NCBI GenBank assembly: GCA_964342695.1
Contig: CAYFFV010000018.1
Location: 1 to 45,767 of the forward strand
From: CAYFFV01 sp964342695
GTDB lineage: Bacteria; Acidobacteriota; Vicinamibacteria; Vicinamibacterales; UBA8438
Direction of reading: 5' to 3'
Length of the DNA: 45,767 nt
A program made the position numbers and the translations under genes. The notes below the pieces were generated by a model. It was not told where the DNA came from. It saw only the letters and a list, made by a program, of their open reading frames with translations, and did no database searches. Numbering within the stretch: the stretch's first letter is position 1; the number at the start of each line of letters is the position of its first letter. This document shows, one piece after another, positions 8,664 to 15,576 of this stretch.

Positions 8664-9533
8664 TTGCTCACGAATGAGATAGAGTTTGGGGATCGTAAGC
8701 GTGTGAACTCTGGCACATTATTTGTGATGGTGAGTTTTCATATCCTTGCCGTCGTAGCGCTGTTTAATGTGACATGGAGTGCTGTGATTGTAGCCTGTGT
8801 TCTCCATTGGATGTGCGCTTGTTGGGGCATAACCATGGGATACCATAGGCTCCACACGCACCGTTCTTATAGGGTTCCGAAGCTAATTGAGTATTTTTTT
8901 GCTATTTGTGGTGCCTTGACGCTGCAAGGTGGTCCCATTTTTTGGACGGCCATTCACCGAGTTCATCATCAAAATTCTGATAACGAAGGTGATCCCCATA
9001 CGCCGCGAGATGGTCGATGGTGGTCCCACATGCTCTGGATATTATATGGAGAACCCCTTCATTCTAAAACGGAGGTTATGGGCAAATATGCTCCGGATCT
9101 CATGAAAGATCCTTTTTATCGTTATCTTAATGACTGGCATTGGTTACCCCTTGTCATTTTGGGTGTCTGCCTAGTCTCGGTTGGGGGCTTACCGTGGCTT
9201 CTTTGGGGTATATTTCTTCGGGTGGTCGTAGGATTACATTTTACATGGCTCGTAAATTCCGCCACTCATTTGTGGGGTACTCGACGTTTCGAAACGCCAG
9301 ACGATTCGAGAAATTCTTGGTGGGTCGCCTTGTTGGCATTTGGCGAAGGATGGCATAACAATCATCACGCTCATCCAACTTCGGCGCGGCATGGTCTTGG
9401 CAAATATGAATTTGACGTCTCATGGGTACAGATCAAGCTGCTTGAACGGCTCGGCCTGGCTTGGGATGTGAAACTACCAACGTCTGAGCAGTTGACCAAA
9501 AAAGAAATTTTTACTGTGTCTCAAATTCAATAA
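8664..9533 (+). CDS. Acyl-CoA/fatty-acid desaturase (membrane di-iron)
   Basis: 289 aa. The three histidine boxes of the membrane fatty-acid desaturases are intact: H61-x4-H66 (HRLHTH), H98-x2-HH (HRVHH) and H231-x2-HH (HNNHH), plus NSATHLWG near 198-205. Several hydrophobic segments (about 20-55, 72-95, 160-190) make it an integral membrane enzyme; by family it introduces a cis double bond (delta-9 type) into acyl chains. The start is a TTG at 8664 with GGGAG seven bases upstream. It stands between a family protein and a CsgG-like gene on the same strand and is probably concerned with membrane fluidity. Confidence 0.93.
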   Translation: MLTNEIEFGDRKRVNSGTLFVMVSFHILAVVALFNVTWSAVIVACVLHWMCACWGITMGYHRLHTHRSYRVPKLIEYFFAICGALTLQGGPIFWTAIHRVHHQNSDNEGDPHTPRDGRWWSHMLWILYGEPLHSKTEVMGKYAPDLMKDPFYRYLNDWHWLPLVILGVCLVSVGGLPWLLWGIFLRVVVGLHFTWLVNSATHLWGTRRFETPDDSRNSWWVALLAFGEGWHNNHHAHPTSARHGLGKYEFDVSWVQIKLLERLGLAWDVKLPTSEQLTKKEIFTVSQIQ

Positions 9534-9574
9534 ATTAATTAGTAGTAGATAAAATTCAAGAAAGTCGAGCAAAA

Positions 9575-10495
9575 ATGATTGCAAAAATATTCTGGTTTAG
9601 GCCAAACCTTCTGATGTGGACTGGATTTCTATTAGTTTTTGTTTGTTTACCAGTTGTTGCTGGAGAAACTGTCCAATCTGATGAGAAGATCAGGGTTGCG
9701 GTAATGAATTTTGAGAACAATACGACTCAACGTTTTTGGGAAGACAATCTTGGCTATGCGGCTGCCGATGAATTTGTGACGCAGTTGTTTGAAACCCAGC
9801 AGTTCAGTCTCGTGGAGCGGGCGCAGATAGATTCAATTCTTGCCGAACAGGACTTCGGGCAAAGTGGGAGACTCAATCAATCTCAGGCGGCCGAGCTGGG
9901 CAAGCTCTTAGGCGTTCAGTTGATTTTGACGGGTTCGATAACGAAATTTTCTATCGACACCAAAAGTGGTGGGATCCGTAGTTTCGGGGTCGAGTATTCT
10001 GAGGCAGAAAGTAACCTTGATGTTCGGCTTATAGATGCCAACACGGCAGAGATACTGTTCGCTGGCACGGGGGAAAGCAAAGTTCGACTGGGTGGTATCA
10101 GGATAAAGGGTTTTAATTTCCGTCAAGATTTTGACCGAGGCATTGCCCAAGAAGCTCTCCGTCCGGCCATTCAAGATGTCGTGAACAAGATTGTTGCGAA
10201 TGCTGATGCATACGCAGCTTTAGAGGTTCCCATTTCCCCTGCCAAAATTGTTGGATCTGGACAGGATGGTTCGATCTACATTGATCGCGGGGAAAATTTT
10301 AGTGTAACGATCGGTCAGCGCTATCAAGTAAAACGGGTCGTAGATGAGATACGAGATGCATCCGGAAATCTGTTGGATACGATTACTGACATTGTTGGTG
10401 TTGTGGAAGTGTCCAGGGTGCTCGGTCAGTCATCCATTTGCACTGTCATTGAAGGCGAAGCCACTGAAGGTGATGCTCTGGAACCGATTCCTTAG
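9575..10495 (+). CDS. CsgG/HfaB-family secreted protein
   Basis: 306 aa. Signal peptide at residues ~1-29 (LLVFVCLPVVAGE). The core IRVAVMNFENNTTQRFWEDNLG, LVERAQIDSILAEQDF, AAELGKLLGVQLILTGSITKF, DVRLIDANTAEILFAGTGES is the CsgG-like fold that assembles outer-membrane curli-type export pores or related envelope complexes. There is no lipobox cysteine, unlike true CsgG, and no other curli genes are nearby, so a curli role is not supported. A C-terminal ~80-residue beta-rich part (IYIDRGENFSVTIGQRYQV) follows. The last 4 bases overlap the stop of the convergent SDR gene. Confidence 0.82.
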   Translation: MIAKIFWFRPNLLMWTGFLLVFVCLPVVAGETVQSDEKIRVAVMNFENNTTQRFWEDNLGYAAADEFVTQLFETQQFSLVERAQIDSILAEQDFGQSGRLNQSQAAELGKLLGVQLILTGSITKFSIDTKSGGIRSFGVEYSEAESNLDVRLIDANTAEILFAGTGESKVRLGGIRIKGFNFRQDFDRGIAQEALRPAIQDVVNKIVANADAYAALEVPISPAKIVGSGQDGSIYIDRGENFSVTIGQRYQVKRVVDEIRDASGNLLDTITDIVGVVEVSRVLGQSSICTVIEGEATEGDALEPIP

Positions 10496-11448
10496 ATTCT
10501 GGTTTCCTGCTCGTTAGACTGACCTGCAGAATCCGAAAAATTAAGTTTGGTAAGATCTTCGCTCATGGACCACAAGCGCTTGGCGTCATGCATGTTTCTT
10601 GCTTGTTTGCTGGTTCCTACGCAGGTAGGATAGCCACGCATTTCATAAAATCCATCTGGTCCGTAATATTCTCCACCCTTGACCCGTTCAGCTGTTGCAG
10701 CGTACAGAGTCGGCAATGCACCCTGCCATGGCTGCATGGCTAAGAGTGGATTCAGCAAGCGCAGAAGGCGGCTTTCATCTTGCAAGTTTGTGCGTGTCCA
10801 GCCCGGATGAGCTGCAACAGCGGTGGTGGTTGTTTTTCTTGACTTAAGAAGACGTTGAAGTTCCAGAGTGAAGAGCAGGTTGGCTAATTTTGACTGGCTA
10901 TACGAACCGGTCATTTTGTAGGGGCGGTGTTTCCAATGGAGGTCATCAAAAGCAATCGTTCCAGCACGGTGAGCAACACTACTAAGGTTAATAACCCTAG
11001 ATTTTTCTGTGGCGAGTAAAAGTTTGAGCAAACGTAATGTTAGGGCGAAATGTCCGATGTGATTGATACCAAACTGAAGTTCAAATCCATCTTTTGTTTC
11101 AACTCTTGAAGGTGTCAACATCACACCTGCATTATTAATGAGAAGGTCAAGCCGTTTGTGCGAGGCACAAAACGTGTCTGCAAACACTCGCACAGATTGT
11201 AAGCTGGATAAATCTAAAGGAATCAATTCCACACTAATTTCACGTGATTCCTGTTTCATTCTTTCAATAGCTAAATTAGCCTTGTCCTTATTGCGACAAG
11301 CGATTATGACGTGAGCACCTTTCTGGGCAAGGATTTTTGCAGTTTCAAACCCAATGCCGCTGTTAGCACCTGTCACGACAGCACAGCGACCCGTTTGGTC
11401 AGGGACGTCTCGATTTGCCCATTGCATTTTCATGTTCGTCGGCTCCAC
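10492..11448 (-). CDS. Short-chain dehydrogenase/reductase (retinol dehydrogenase / WWOX-like)
   Basis: 318 aa. Classical SDR features: cofactor motif TGANSGIG (residues 26-33), INNAGVM (104-110), catalytic Ser in NLSSVAH (~156), and Y183-x3-K187 (YSQSKLAN). The ACRN segment after beta-2 suggests NADP preference, and HPGWTRTNL is typical of the retinol-dehydrogenase-like long SDRs. Cytoplasmic; substrate unknown. Convergent with the CsgG-like gene, overlapping it by 4 bp. Confidence 0.9.
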   Translation of the reverse strand: MEPTNMKMQWANRDVPDQTGRCAVVTGANSGIGFETAKILAQKGAHVIIACRNKDKANLAIERMKQESREISVELIPLDLSSLQSVRVFADTFCASHKRLDLLINNAGVMLTPSRVETKDGFELQFGINHIGHFALTLRLLKLLLATEKSRVINLSSVAHRAGTIAFDDLHWKHRPYKMTGSYSQSKLANLLFTLELQRLLKSRKTTTTAVAAHPGWTRTNLQDESRLLRLLNPLLAMQPWQGALPTLYAATAERVKGGEYYGPDGFYEMRGYPTCVGTSKQARNMHDAKRLWSMSEDLTKLNFSDSAGQSNEQETRI

Positions 11449-11759
11449 TGCACCTAAGAAATTATAGTAGGGAGTCTAATGATAAAAGGCATTAACATTA
11501 AGGAGAAACTAACAATAAAGGAAAATTAGTGCAGAGATTAATTTACTTTTGGGAAAACGAAGTTTTTCAAACGAATTAGTAATGCAGTATCATCAGTGGC
11601 CTTTACCGCATCAGAGCGACATCTGGCGACACTGCTTTCAGGTGCCGGACGGGCAGCCTGCATGGGAGGCACGTGCGGTCTTTATCTAGCAAAGTTTCAT
11701 TTTTGCTCATTTACTAGTTTGTGTTTTCTGATAGCAGTAAAAGTAATAGGTTTTAATTA
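11449..11759 (+). other. 311-bp intergenic region with candidate structured RNA leader
   Basis: This region lies between the divergent SDR and radical SAM genes. A tiny ORF (11479-11529, 16 codons) follows GGAG but has no other support. At 11594-11679 several helices are possible. CAGTGGCC (11594-11601) pairs with GGC-GA-CACTG (11625-11634). GTGCC (11642-11646) pairs with GGCAC (11668-11672). ACCGCA (11605-11610), which lies in the first loop, pairs with TGCGGT (11674-11679), a possible pseudoknot. I cannot match it to a known riboswitch. It would lie in the 5' leader of the B12-binding radical SAM gene. Confidence 0.3.
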
Positions 11760-13298
11760 ATGCATGTTTTTATTATCAATCCAAGTAATTTAGCCTTTGG
11801 CACTGCGATCATTACGCCGCGCTGGTTATATGTGCTCGCTGCAGCAACCCCAAGGGAATTTGGCGATCCAATCCTAGTGGATGAAACACTTGAGCAGTTT
11901 GACGTTGGTCAAGTGGAGGCAGGAGACATAGTTGGGATTGGTATTCATACCGGTAATGCACTTGTAGGCTATCAAATTGGTCGGAAGGTTCGAGAACGAG
12001 GGGCTTGGGTTGTGTACGGTGGCATTCATGCAACTTTATATCCCGAAGAAGTTCATGAACATGGGGGTGCTCATGCTGTCGTTAAGGGTGATGGAGATGT
12101 GGCGTGGGGCGTAGCAGTTACTGATTGTGCGGCGGGTTCCCCCAAAAGAATCTACGAAGCTGGCCAAATTGCCGCCACCGATTTCAAAAAAGCTCGCTGG
12201 GATTTGCTGCCCAGGGATCGCTATGCATGGGCATCAGTGCAGACGGTTCGTGGGTGTCCGAAACATTGTTCATTTTGTTCAGTGTGGCGAACGGATGGGC
12301 AAGATCCCAGGCAACGTGGAGTTGATGCGGTCATTGAAGAAATCGTTGAACTGCGACGCATGGGTTTTCGTTTTATTGCTTTGGCTGATGACAATTTCTA
12401 CCCTGTGACCCAAGAAGATTTACGTATGGCCCGCCGTCGTGAGGATTCTAGTCGACTACAGGAACTTGAAGAAATTCGTTCAGAACGGTTTGCGTTGATG
12501 GAGCGTCTTTCCTTGCTACCAGACGATTTGGTCTTTTTTACCCAAATCACAATGGAAGCGGCTGAAGATTTAGCATTTCTACAGGCGATGAAGAAAGCAC
12601 GGATTCTGGGTGCTCTGGTCGGCGTTGAAGCTGTTACACCTGAAGGGTTGAAGGATATTTATAAAGATTTTAATTTAGCAGGAGAGGATCTCGTCGAACG
12701 ACTAAAACGTTTTCGAGAAAACGGAGTACATATTCTCGGTTCGTTTATTTTTGGTTTGCCGAGTGATAAGCCCAGTACTTTTGATGCTACCGTAGCACTA
12801 GCTGAACGTGCTGACATCGCCTTTGCACAGTTTGTAACACTGACGCCTTTTCCCGGCACGCTTGATTTCGAGCGGTGGGAGAAAGACGAAGGTGACAATA
12901 TACAGAAAATTGATGGAGTACCCATTTCAAGACATTGGCTGATTCCTCAAGCGAAACGTCCGAAGCTGTACACACCGCATCCATTGATGTCGGCTGAAGA
13001 AATTCGCGGACGCACACAGGACGTGTGGGATAGCTTTTATAGTTTTCCGTCTATTTGGAAGCGCTCAAGTGTGGTGAAGTCGTTGAAAAACAGGTTGGCT
13101 TTTATCCTGATATCGAAGGTATATCGGCAAATGTACGCCAATACAGGGCTTTCAACGGATAGCGCAAGGGTTTCAAAAGCTGCTCGTTGGGCGAGTTTAA
13201 TGGCAAAACCGGTGCAAAAACTATTTGCTGCTAAACCGATGCCAGGCCTGAAAGTGCCTGCTCAGACGGCTTCAGTTGTTCCTCCCGAAGTTGCGTAG
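11760..13298 (+). CDS. B12-binding domain radical SAM protein
   Basis: 512 aa. The N-terminal ~1-140 is a Rossmann-like cobalamin-binding module (GIGIHTGNALVGYQIG, VVYGGIHATLYPEEV). Residues 166-173 carry the radical SAM cluster motif C166-x3-C170-x2-C173 (CPKHCSFC), preceded by VQTVRG. The TIM-barrel part includes FIALADDNFYP, GALVGVEAVTPEGL and GSFIFGLPSD. This architecture is shared by hopanoid-, methyl- and ring-modifying enzymes; the substrate is not evident. No hopanoid or chlorophyll genes are seen around it. Only a weak AGG precedes the ATG, and the 311-bp leader may be regulatory. Confidence 0.92.
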   Translation: MHVFIINPSNLAFGTAIITPRWLYVLAAATPREFGDPILVDETLEQFDVGQVEAGDIVGIGIHTGNALVGYQIGRKVRERGAWVVYGGIHATLYPEEVHEHGGAHAVVKGDGDVAWGVAVTDCAAGSPKRIYEAGQIAATDFKKARWDLLPRDRYAWASVQTVRGCPKHCSFCSVWRTDGQDPRQRGVDAVIEEIVELRRMGFRFIALADDNFYPVTQEDLRMARRREDSSRLQELEEIRSERFALMERLSLLPDDLVFFTQITMEAAEDLAFLQAMKKARILGALVGVEAVTPEGLKDIYKDFNLAGEDLVERLKRFRENGVHILGSFIFGLPSDKPSTFDATVALAERADIAFAQFVTLTPFPGTLDFERWEKDEGDNIQKIDGVPISRHWLIPQAKRPKLYTPHPLMSAEEIRGRTQDVWDSFYSFPSIWKRSSVVKSLKNRLAFILISKVYRQMYANTGLSTDSARVSKAARWASLMAKPVQKLFAAKPMPGLKVPAQTASVVPPEVA

Positions 13299-13345
13299 CC
13301 TTTCCTGCGCAAAGATATATAAATATTTCGTAATTCGAACTTTCC

Positions 13346-13373
13346 TTGACAGGTTTCCCAAAGACGCCATAAT
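13346..13373 (+). promoter_or_regulatory. Candidate sigma-70 promoter
   Basis: TTGACA (13346-13351) and CATAAT (13368-13373) are separated by 16 bp. Transcription would begin near 13380, giving a ~215-nt leader before the cytochrome/monooxygenase-like gene at 13596. The match is by eye only. Confidence 0.4.
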
Positions 13374-13436
13374 TCTTCTGATATCTCTTTTTGAGATTTA
13401 TCGTAGTTTTAAAACCTCTTAAAAAGGGGAGCATCT

Positions 13437-13532
13437 ATGCAGAAGCGATCTTGTCGTTTGCTGCCAAAGAGGGGGTTAAGTTTTAGAGTTCTCTCTACAG
13501 AAGATCGAGATCCTAACCGATGGATGTTTTAG
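13437..13532 (+). CDS. Possible 31-aa leader peptide (uORF)
   Basis: An ATG preceded by GGGGAG at 6-nt spacing opens a 31-codon basic peptide (begins MQKRSCRLLPKRG, ends NRWMF) that stops 63 bp before the next gene. It lies downstream of the candidate promoter at 13346-13373, in the leader of the cytochrome/monooxygenase-like gene. No similarity is recognised. The good ribosome site is the only support; it may be chance. Confidence 0.25.
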   Translation: MQKRSCRLLPKRGLSFRVLSTEDRDPNRWMF

Positions 13533-13595
13533 AAACAGGATCCTTGTTGTTTTGTGTCTAACTTCAGTGTTGCTGTCTGTTTGGAGAACTAGGCC

Positions 13596-15002
13596 ATGAT
13601 GGAAAAATCGAACAGAGCGTGCATCATCTTTATGTTACTCATAGTTCTTGGAGGAGTGTGGCCGGTAGCTACGAATGCTGCGAATTCTTCCAAGGATTCA
13701 GAGATAACCTTTACAAAGGACATAGTGCCCATTCTGCAACGCAGTTGTCAGAAGTGTCATCGTCCCAACGGGGGAGCTCCGATGGCGTTGGTTAGCTACG
13801 AAGATGTTCGGCCGTGGGTCAGGTCTATAAAGAATCGAACTATGAGCAGACAGATGCCCCCCTGGTTTATCGATAAGAATATCGGCATCCAAGAATACAA
13901 AGACGATCCCTCACTTAGCGATCAAGAAATTGATGCGATTGCTTCTTGGGTGAACCAGGGTGCTCCTCGTGGAAATCCGGCCGATCTTCCACCACCCCTA
14001 GAATGGCCTGCCGATGGATGGACCTATGGAACGCCAGATCTTGTTGTGTCATCGCCTGAAGGGACCGTTGAGGCTAATGCGCCAGATTGGTTTGGGGAAT
14101 GGGGGGTTACACCTACGGGTCTTACATCTGATCGATATATTAAGGCAATTGAAATAAAAGAAGTTAGAGTTCATGAAGAGGCGAAAATTGATTCCGACAA
14201 TAATGGAAGAGCTGATCTCGGTCTATTCGTGGTACACCATGCTGTTTTGACTACGGAAGCACCGGAGGACACTCTTGTTCCATTGGATTGCGGGAACGAG
14301 AGTACTTGCAGTCATGAGCCTGATGAATTTTGGATGGTCTATGAGCTGGGACAGAATGCGACAATTTTCCCTGATGAGGTTGGTGTCACGCTTCCAGGTA
14401 ATTCCGTTGTCACATTTAATTCAATGCATCTGCACTCGATAGGTAGAGAGGTTCGGGCTCGTATTGATGTTGGTTTTACCTTGCATCCAGAGGGGTACCA
14501 GCCGAAATATCCACAAGCTGGTTTTAGCATGGATAAAGCGACGCATTATGATTATGAATTTGACATTCCTTCCAATGATGAAAATGTAATGCGTGATGGA
14601 TTTCACAGATTAGATCGACCGACCAAGTTGTTGACTTTTGAGCCTCATCTTCATTCAAGTGGTAAACGGATGTGTTTCGAGGCGCTATATCCAAGTAATC
14701 GTCGCGAGATGTTGAGTTGTGCCGACTATGATCATAATTGGGTCAAGGTGTATGTTTACGAAGATGAGGTTGCGCCTTTGTTACCTGCCGGGACGGTGGT
14801 TCGCGTGATGGCCTGGTACAACAACTCAGTTACCAACAAGAATGTGGTTGATCCAAGAAATTGGAAAGGATACGGCAACCGGTCAATCGACGATATGTTT
14901 ACAGGAATTTCTCGAATGGTCTACCTCACTCAAGAACAGTTTGATGAGGAGGTGGCTAAGAGAGAGGAAAAAACGATCTTGAAAACGACTCAAGATAATT
15001 AG
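13596..15002 (+). CDS. Secreted cytochrome c domain fused to copper type II monooxygenase-like domain
   Basis: 468 aa. Signal peptide ~1-28. Residues ~38-128 form a small cytochrome c-type domain (C51-x2-C54-H55, QMPPW around M87 as possible axial ligand, DEIDAIASWVNQGAP-like helix end). From ~145 onward the protein resembles copper type II ascorbate-dependent monooxygenases: a His-His pair at 214-215 (VHHAVL), MHLH at 277-280, PHLHSSGKRM (H351, H353, M359) and DH at 379-380. DSDNNGRAD (~199-207) resembles a calcium-binding loop. The reaction is not known. A good site (TTGGAGAACTAGG) precedes the ATG, and a strong terminator follows. The heme/copper reading is inference from motifs. Confidence 0.8.
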   Translation: MMEKSNRACIIFMLLIVLGGVWPVATNAANSSKDSEITFTKDIVPILQRSCQKCHRPNGGAPMALVSYEDVRPWVRSIKNRTMSRQMPPWFIDKNIGIQEYKDDPSLSDQEIDAIASWVNQGAPRGNPADLPPPLEWPADGWTYGTPDLVVSSPEGTVEANAPDWFGEWGVTPTGLTSDRYIKAIEIKEVRVHEEAKIDSDNNGRADLGLFVVHHAVLTTEAPEDTLVPLDCGNESTCSHEPDEFWMVYELGQNATIFPDEVGVTLPGNSVVTFNSMHLHSIGREVRARIDVGFTLHPEGYQPKYPQAGFSMDKATHYDYEFDIPSNDENVMRDGFHRLDRPTKLLTFEPHLHSSGKRMCFEALYPSNRREMLSCADYDHNWVKVYVYEDEVAPLLPAGTVVRVMAWYNNSVTNKNVVDPRNWKGYGNRSIDDMFTGISRMVYLTQEQFDEEVAKREEKTILKTTQDN

Positions 15003-15046
15003 GATTAGATTAGTTTTTTGTCTGTAAAAATTGACTTAGTAAAGAA

Positions 15047-15079
15047 AAGGCTCCAGCTTATTAAGCTGGAGCCTTTTTT
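15047..15079. terminator. Bidirectional Rho-independent terminator
   Basis: A perfect 13-bp stem, AAGGCTCCAGCTT (15047-15059) with AAGCTGGAGCCTT (15063-15075), around a 3-nt loop. On the plus strand it is followed by T6, ending the gene at 13596-15002. On the minus strand it is followed by CCTTTTCTTT, ending any transcript coming from 15519 leftward, including the structured region at 15080-15302. Confidence 0.92.
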
Positions 15080-15302
15080 GTCTGCTTCAGTGGCGTTGGG
15101 TTTCCCGTATAGGGGCGCCCATCACTTCACCACTACCTAAGTTCTGGAGGCCTCTAAGAGGACGCCACCTCCGCCAAACGTTTACAATAATCGTCCACTG
15201 GACCACCTCCTTCTGTAGGCGTACTAACGGTGGTGGGGCCCAACCCACCCGGCTTGCCGAACCGCCTAAGTTCAGTCAAGTCGCCGCATCTTGCGCGGGA
15301 CT
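15080..15302 (-). ncRNA. Candidate structured non-coding RNA (unidentified)
   Basis: No gene fits here, yet the region is packed with inverted repeats. AGTC-g-CCGC/GCGG-GACT spans 15279-15302. TAGGCG (15216-15221) pairs with CGCCTA (15263-15268) and encloses GGTGGG/CCCACC (15232-15249) and CGG/CCG (15250-15259). GTCC/GGAC is at 15193-15203. GGAGG-CCTC/GAGG...CCTCC is at 15146-15172. AGTGG (15089-15093) pairs with CCACT (15130-15134) around a G/C-rich domain. The 9-mer CCTAAGTTC occurs twice (15136 and 15265). Minus-strand transcription would end at the adjacent perfect terminator. It could be a separate sRNA or the 3' UTR of the small gene at 15304-15519. It lacks the hallmarks of tmRNA, RNase P, SRP or 6S that I know. 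Confidence 0.5.
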
Positions 15303-15303
15303 C

Positions 15304-15519
15304 TTACTTTTCTGATGCTTTTTTTCTCGTTTTTCTCTTGGGCTTTGCGGGAGCCGGTACTGAGCTGGCCTTTAATTCAACCATTCCTGTGACAAATTTA
15401 CGCACGCCATGGTCATCGAAGTCGATGGCCGTATGATATTCGTTACTGTCTAGAATGGTGCCTGAACCGTATTGCTCCTGTAAAACGCGCTTACCAGGTA
15501 CGTATGTAGATGTAGACAA
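15304..15519 (-). CDS. Small Tudor-like basic protein (UvrD/PcrA C-terminal-like)
   Basis: 71 aa, starting at a TTG preceded by AAGGAAAG. Residues ~8-48 (PGKRVLQEQYGSGTILD..., AIDFDDHGVRKFVTG) match the pattern of the small beta-barrel found at the C-terminus of UvrD/PcrA helicases ('FGxGxVxxxxxxxxxxVxFxxxGxKxL'). The tail is rich in Lys/Arg/Pro/Ala. A nucleic-acid or RNA-polymerase binding role is plausible by family, not shown. Its stop codon lies immediately before the structured RNA region, so the two are probably co-transcribed. Confidence 0.65.
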   Translation of the reverse strand: MSTSTYVPGKRVLQEQYGSGTILDSNEYHTAIDFDDHGVRKFVTGMVELKASSVPAPAKPKRKTRKKASEK

Positions 15520-15576
15520 ATTCTTTCCTTAATAAAAGATTGTAGGCTATATTTTAGCATTTATTTTTAACTCTTG

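Noticed and set aside
11594..11679. Cobalamin riboswitch or small SRP RNA
   Set aside because: CACTGC..TTCAGGTG resembles part of a cobalamin element, but the GGGAA and CCGC-ACTG core is missing. TCAGGTGCCGGA resembles SRP RNA, but the GGAAGGAAGCAGC part is absent.
11642..11685. Group II intron fragment
   Set aside because: GCACGTGCGGTC recalls a group II intron hairpin, but there is no reverse transcriptase and no domain V-like stem nearby.
15080..15302. tmRNA, RNase P or 6S RNA
   Set aside because: No 3' CCA/T-arm or resume frame, no conserved P4 sequences (GAGGAAAGUCC type), and not a single long hairpin with a central bubble.
15230..15436. 68-codon plus-strand frame
   Set aside because: It overlaps the structured region and is antisense to the Tudor-like gene; no ribosome site or recognisable protein.
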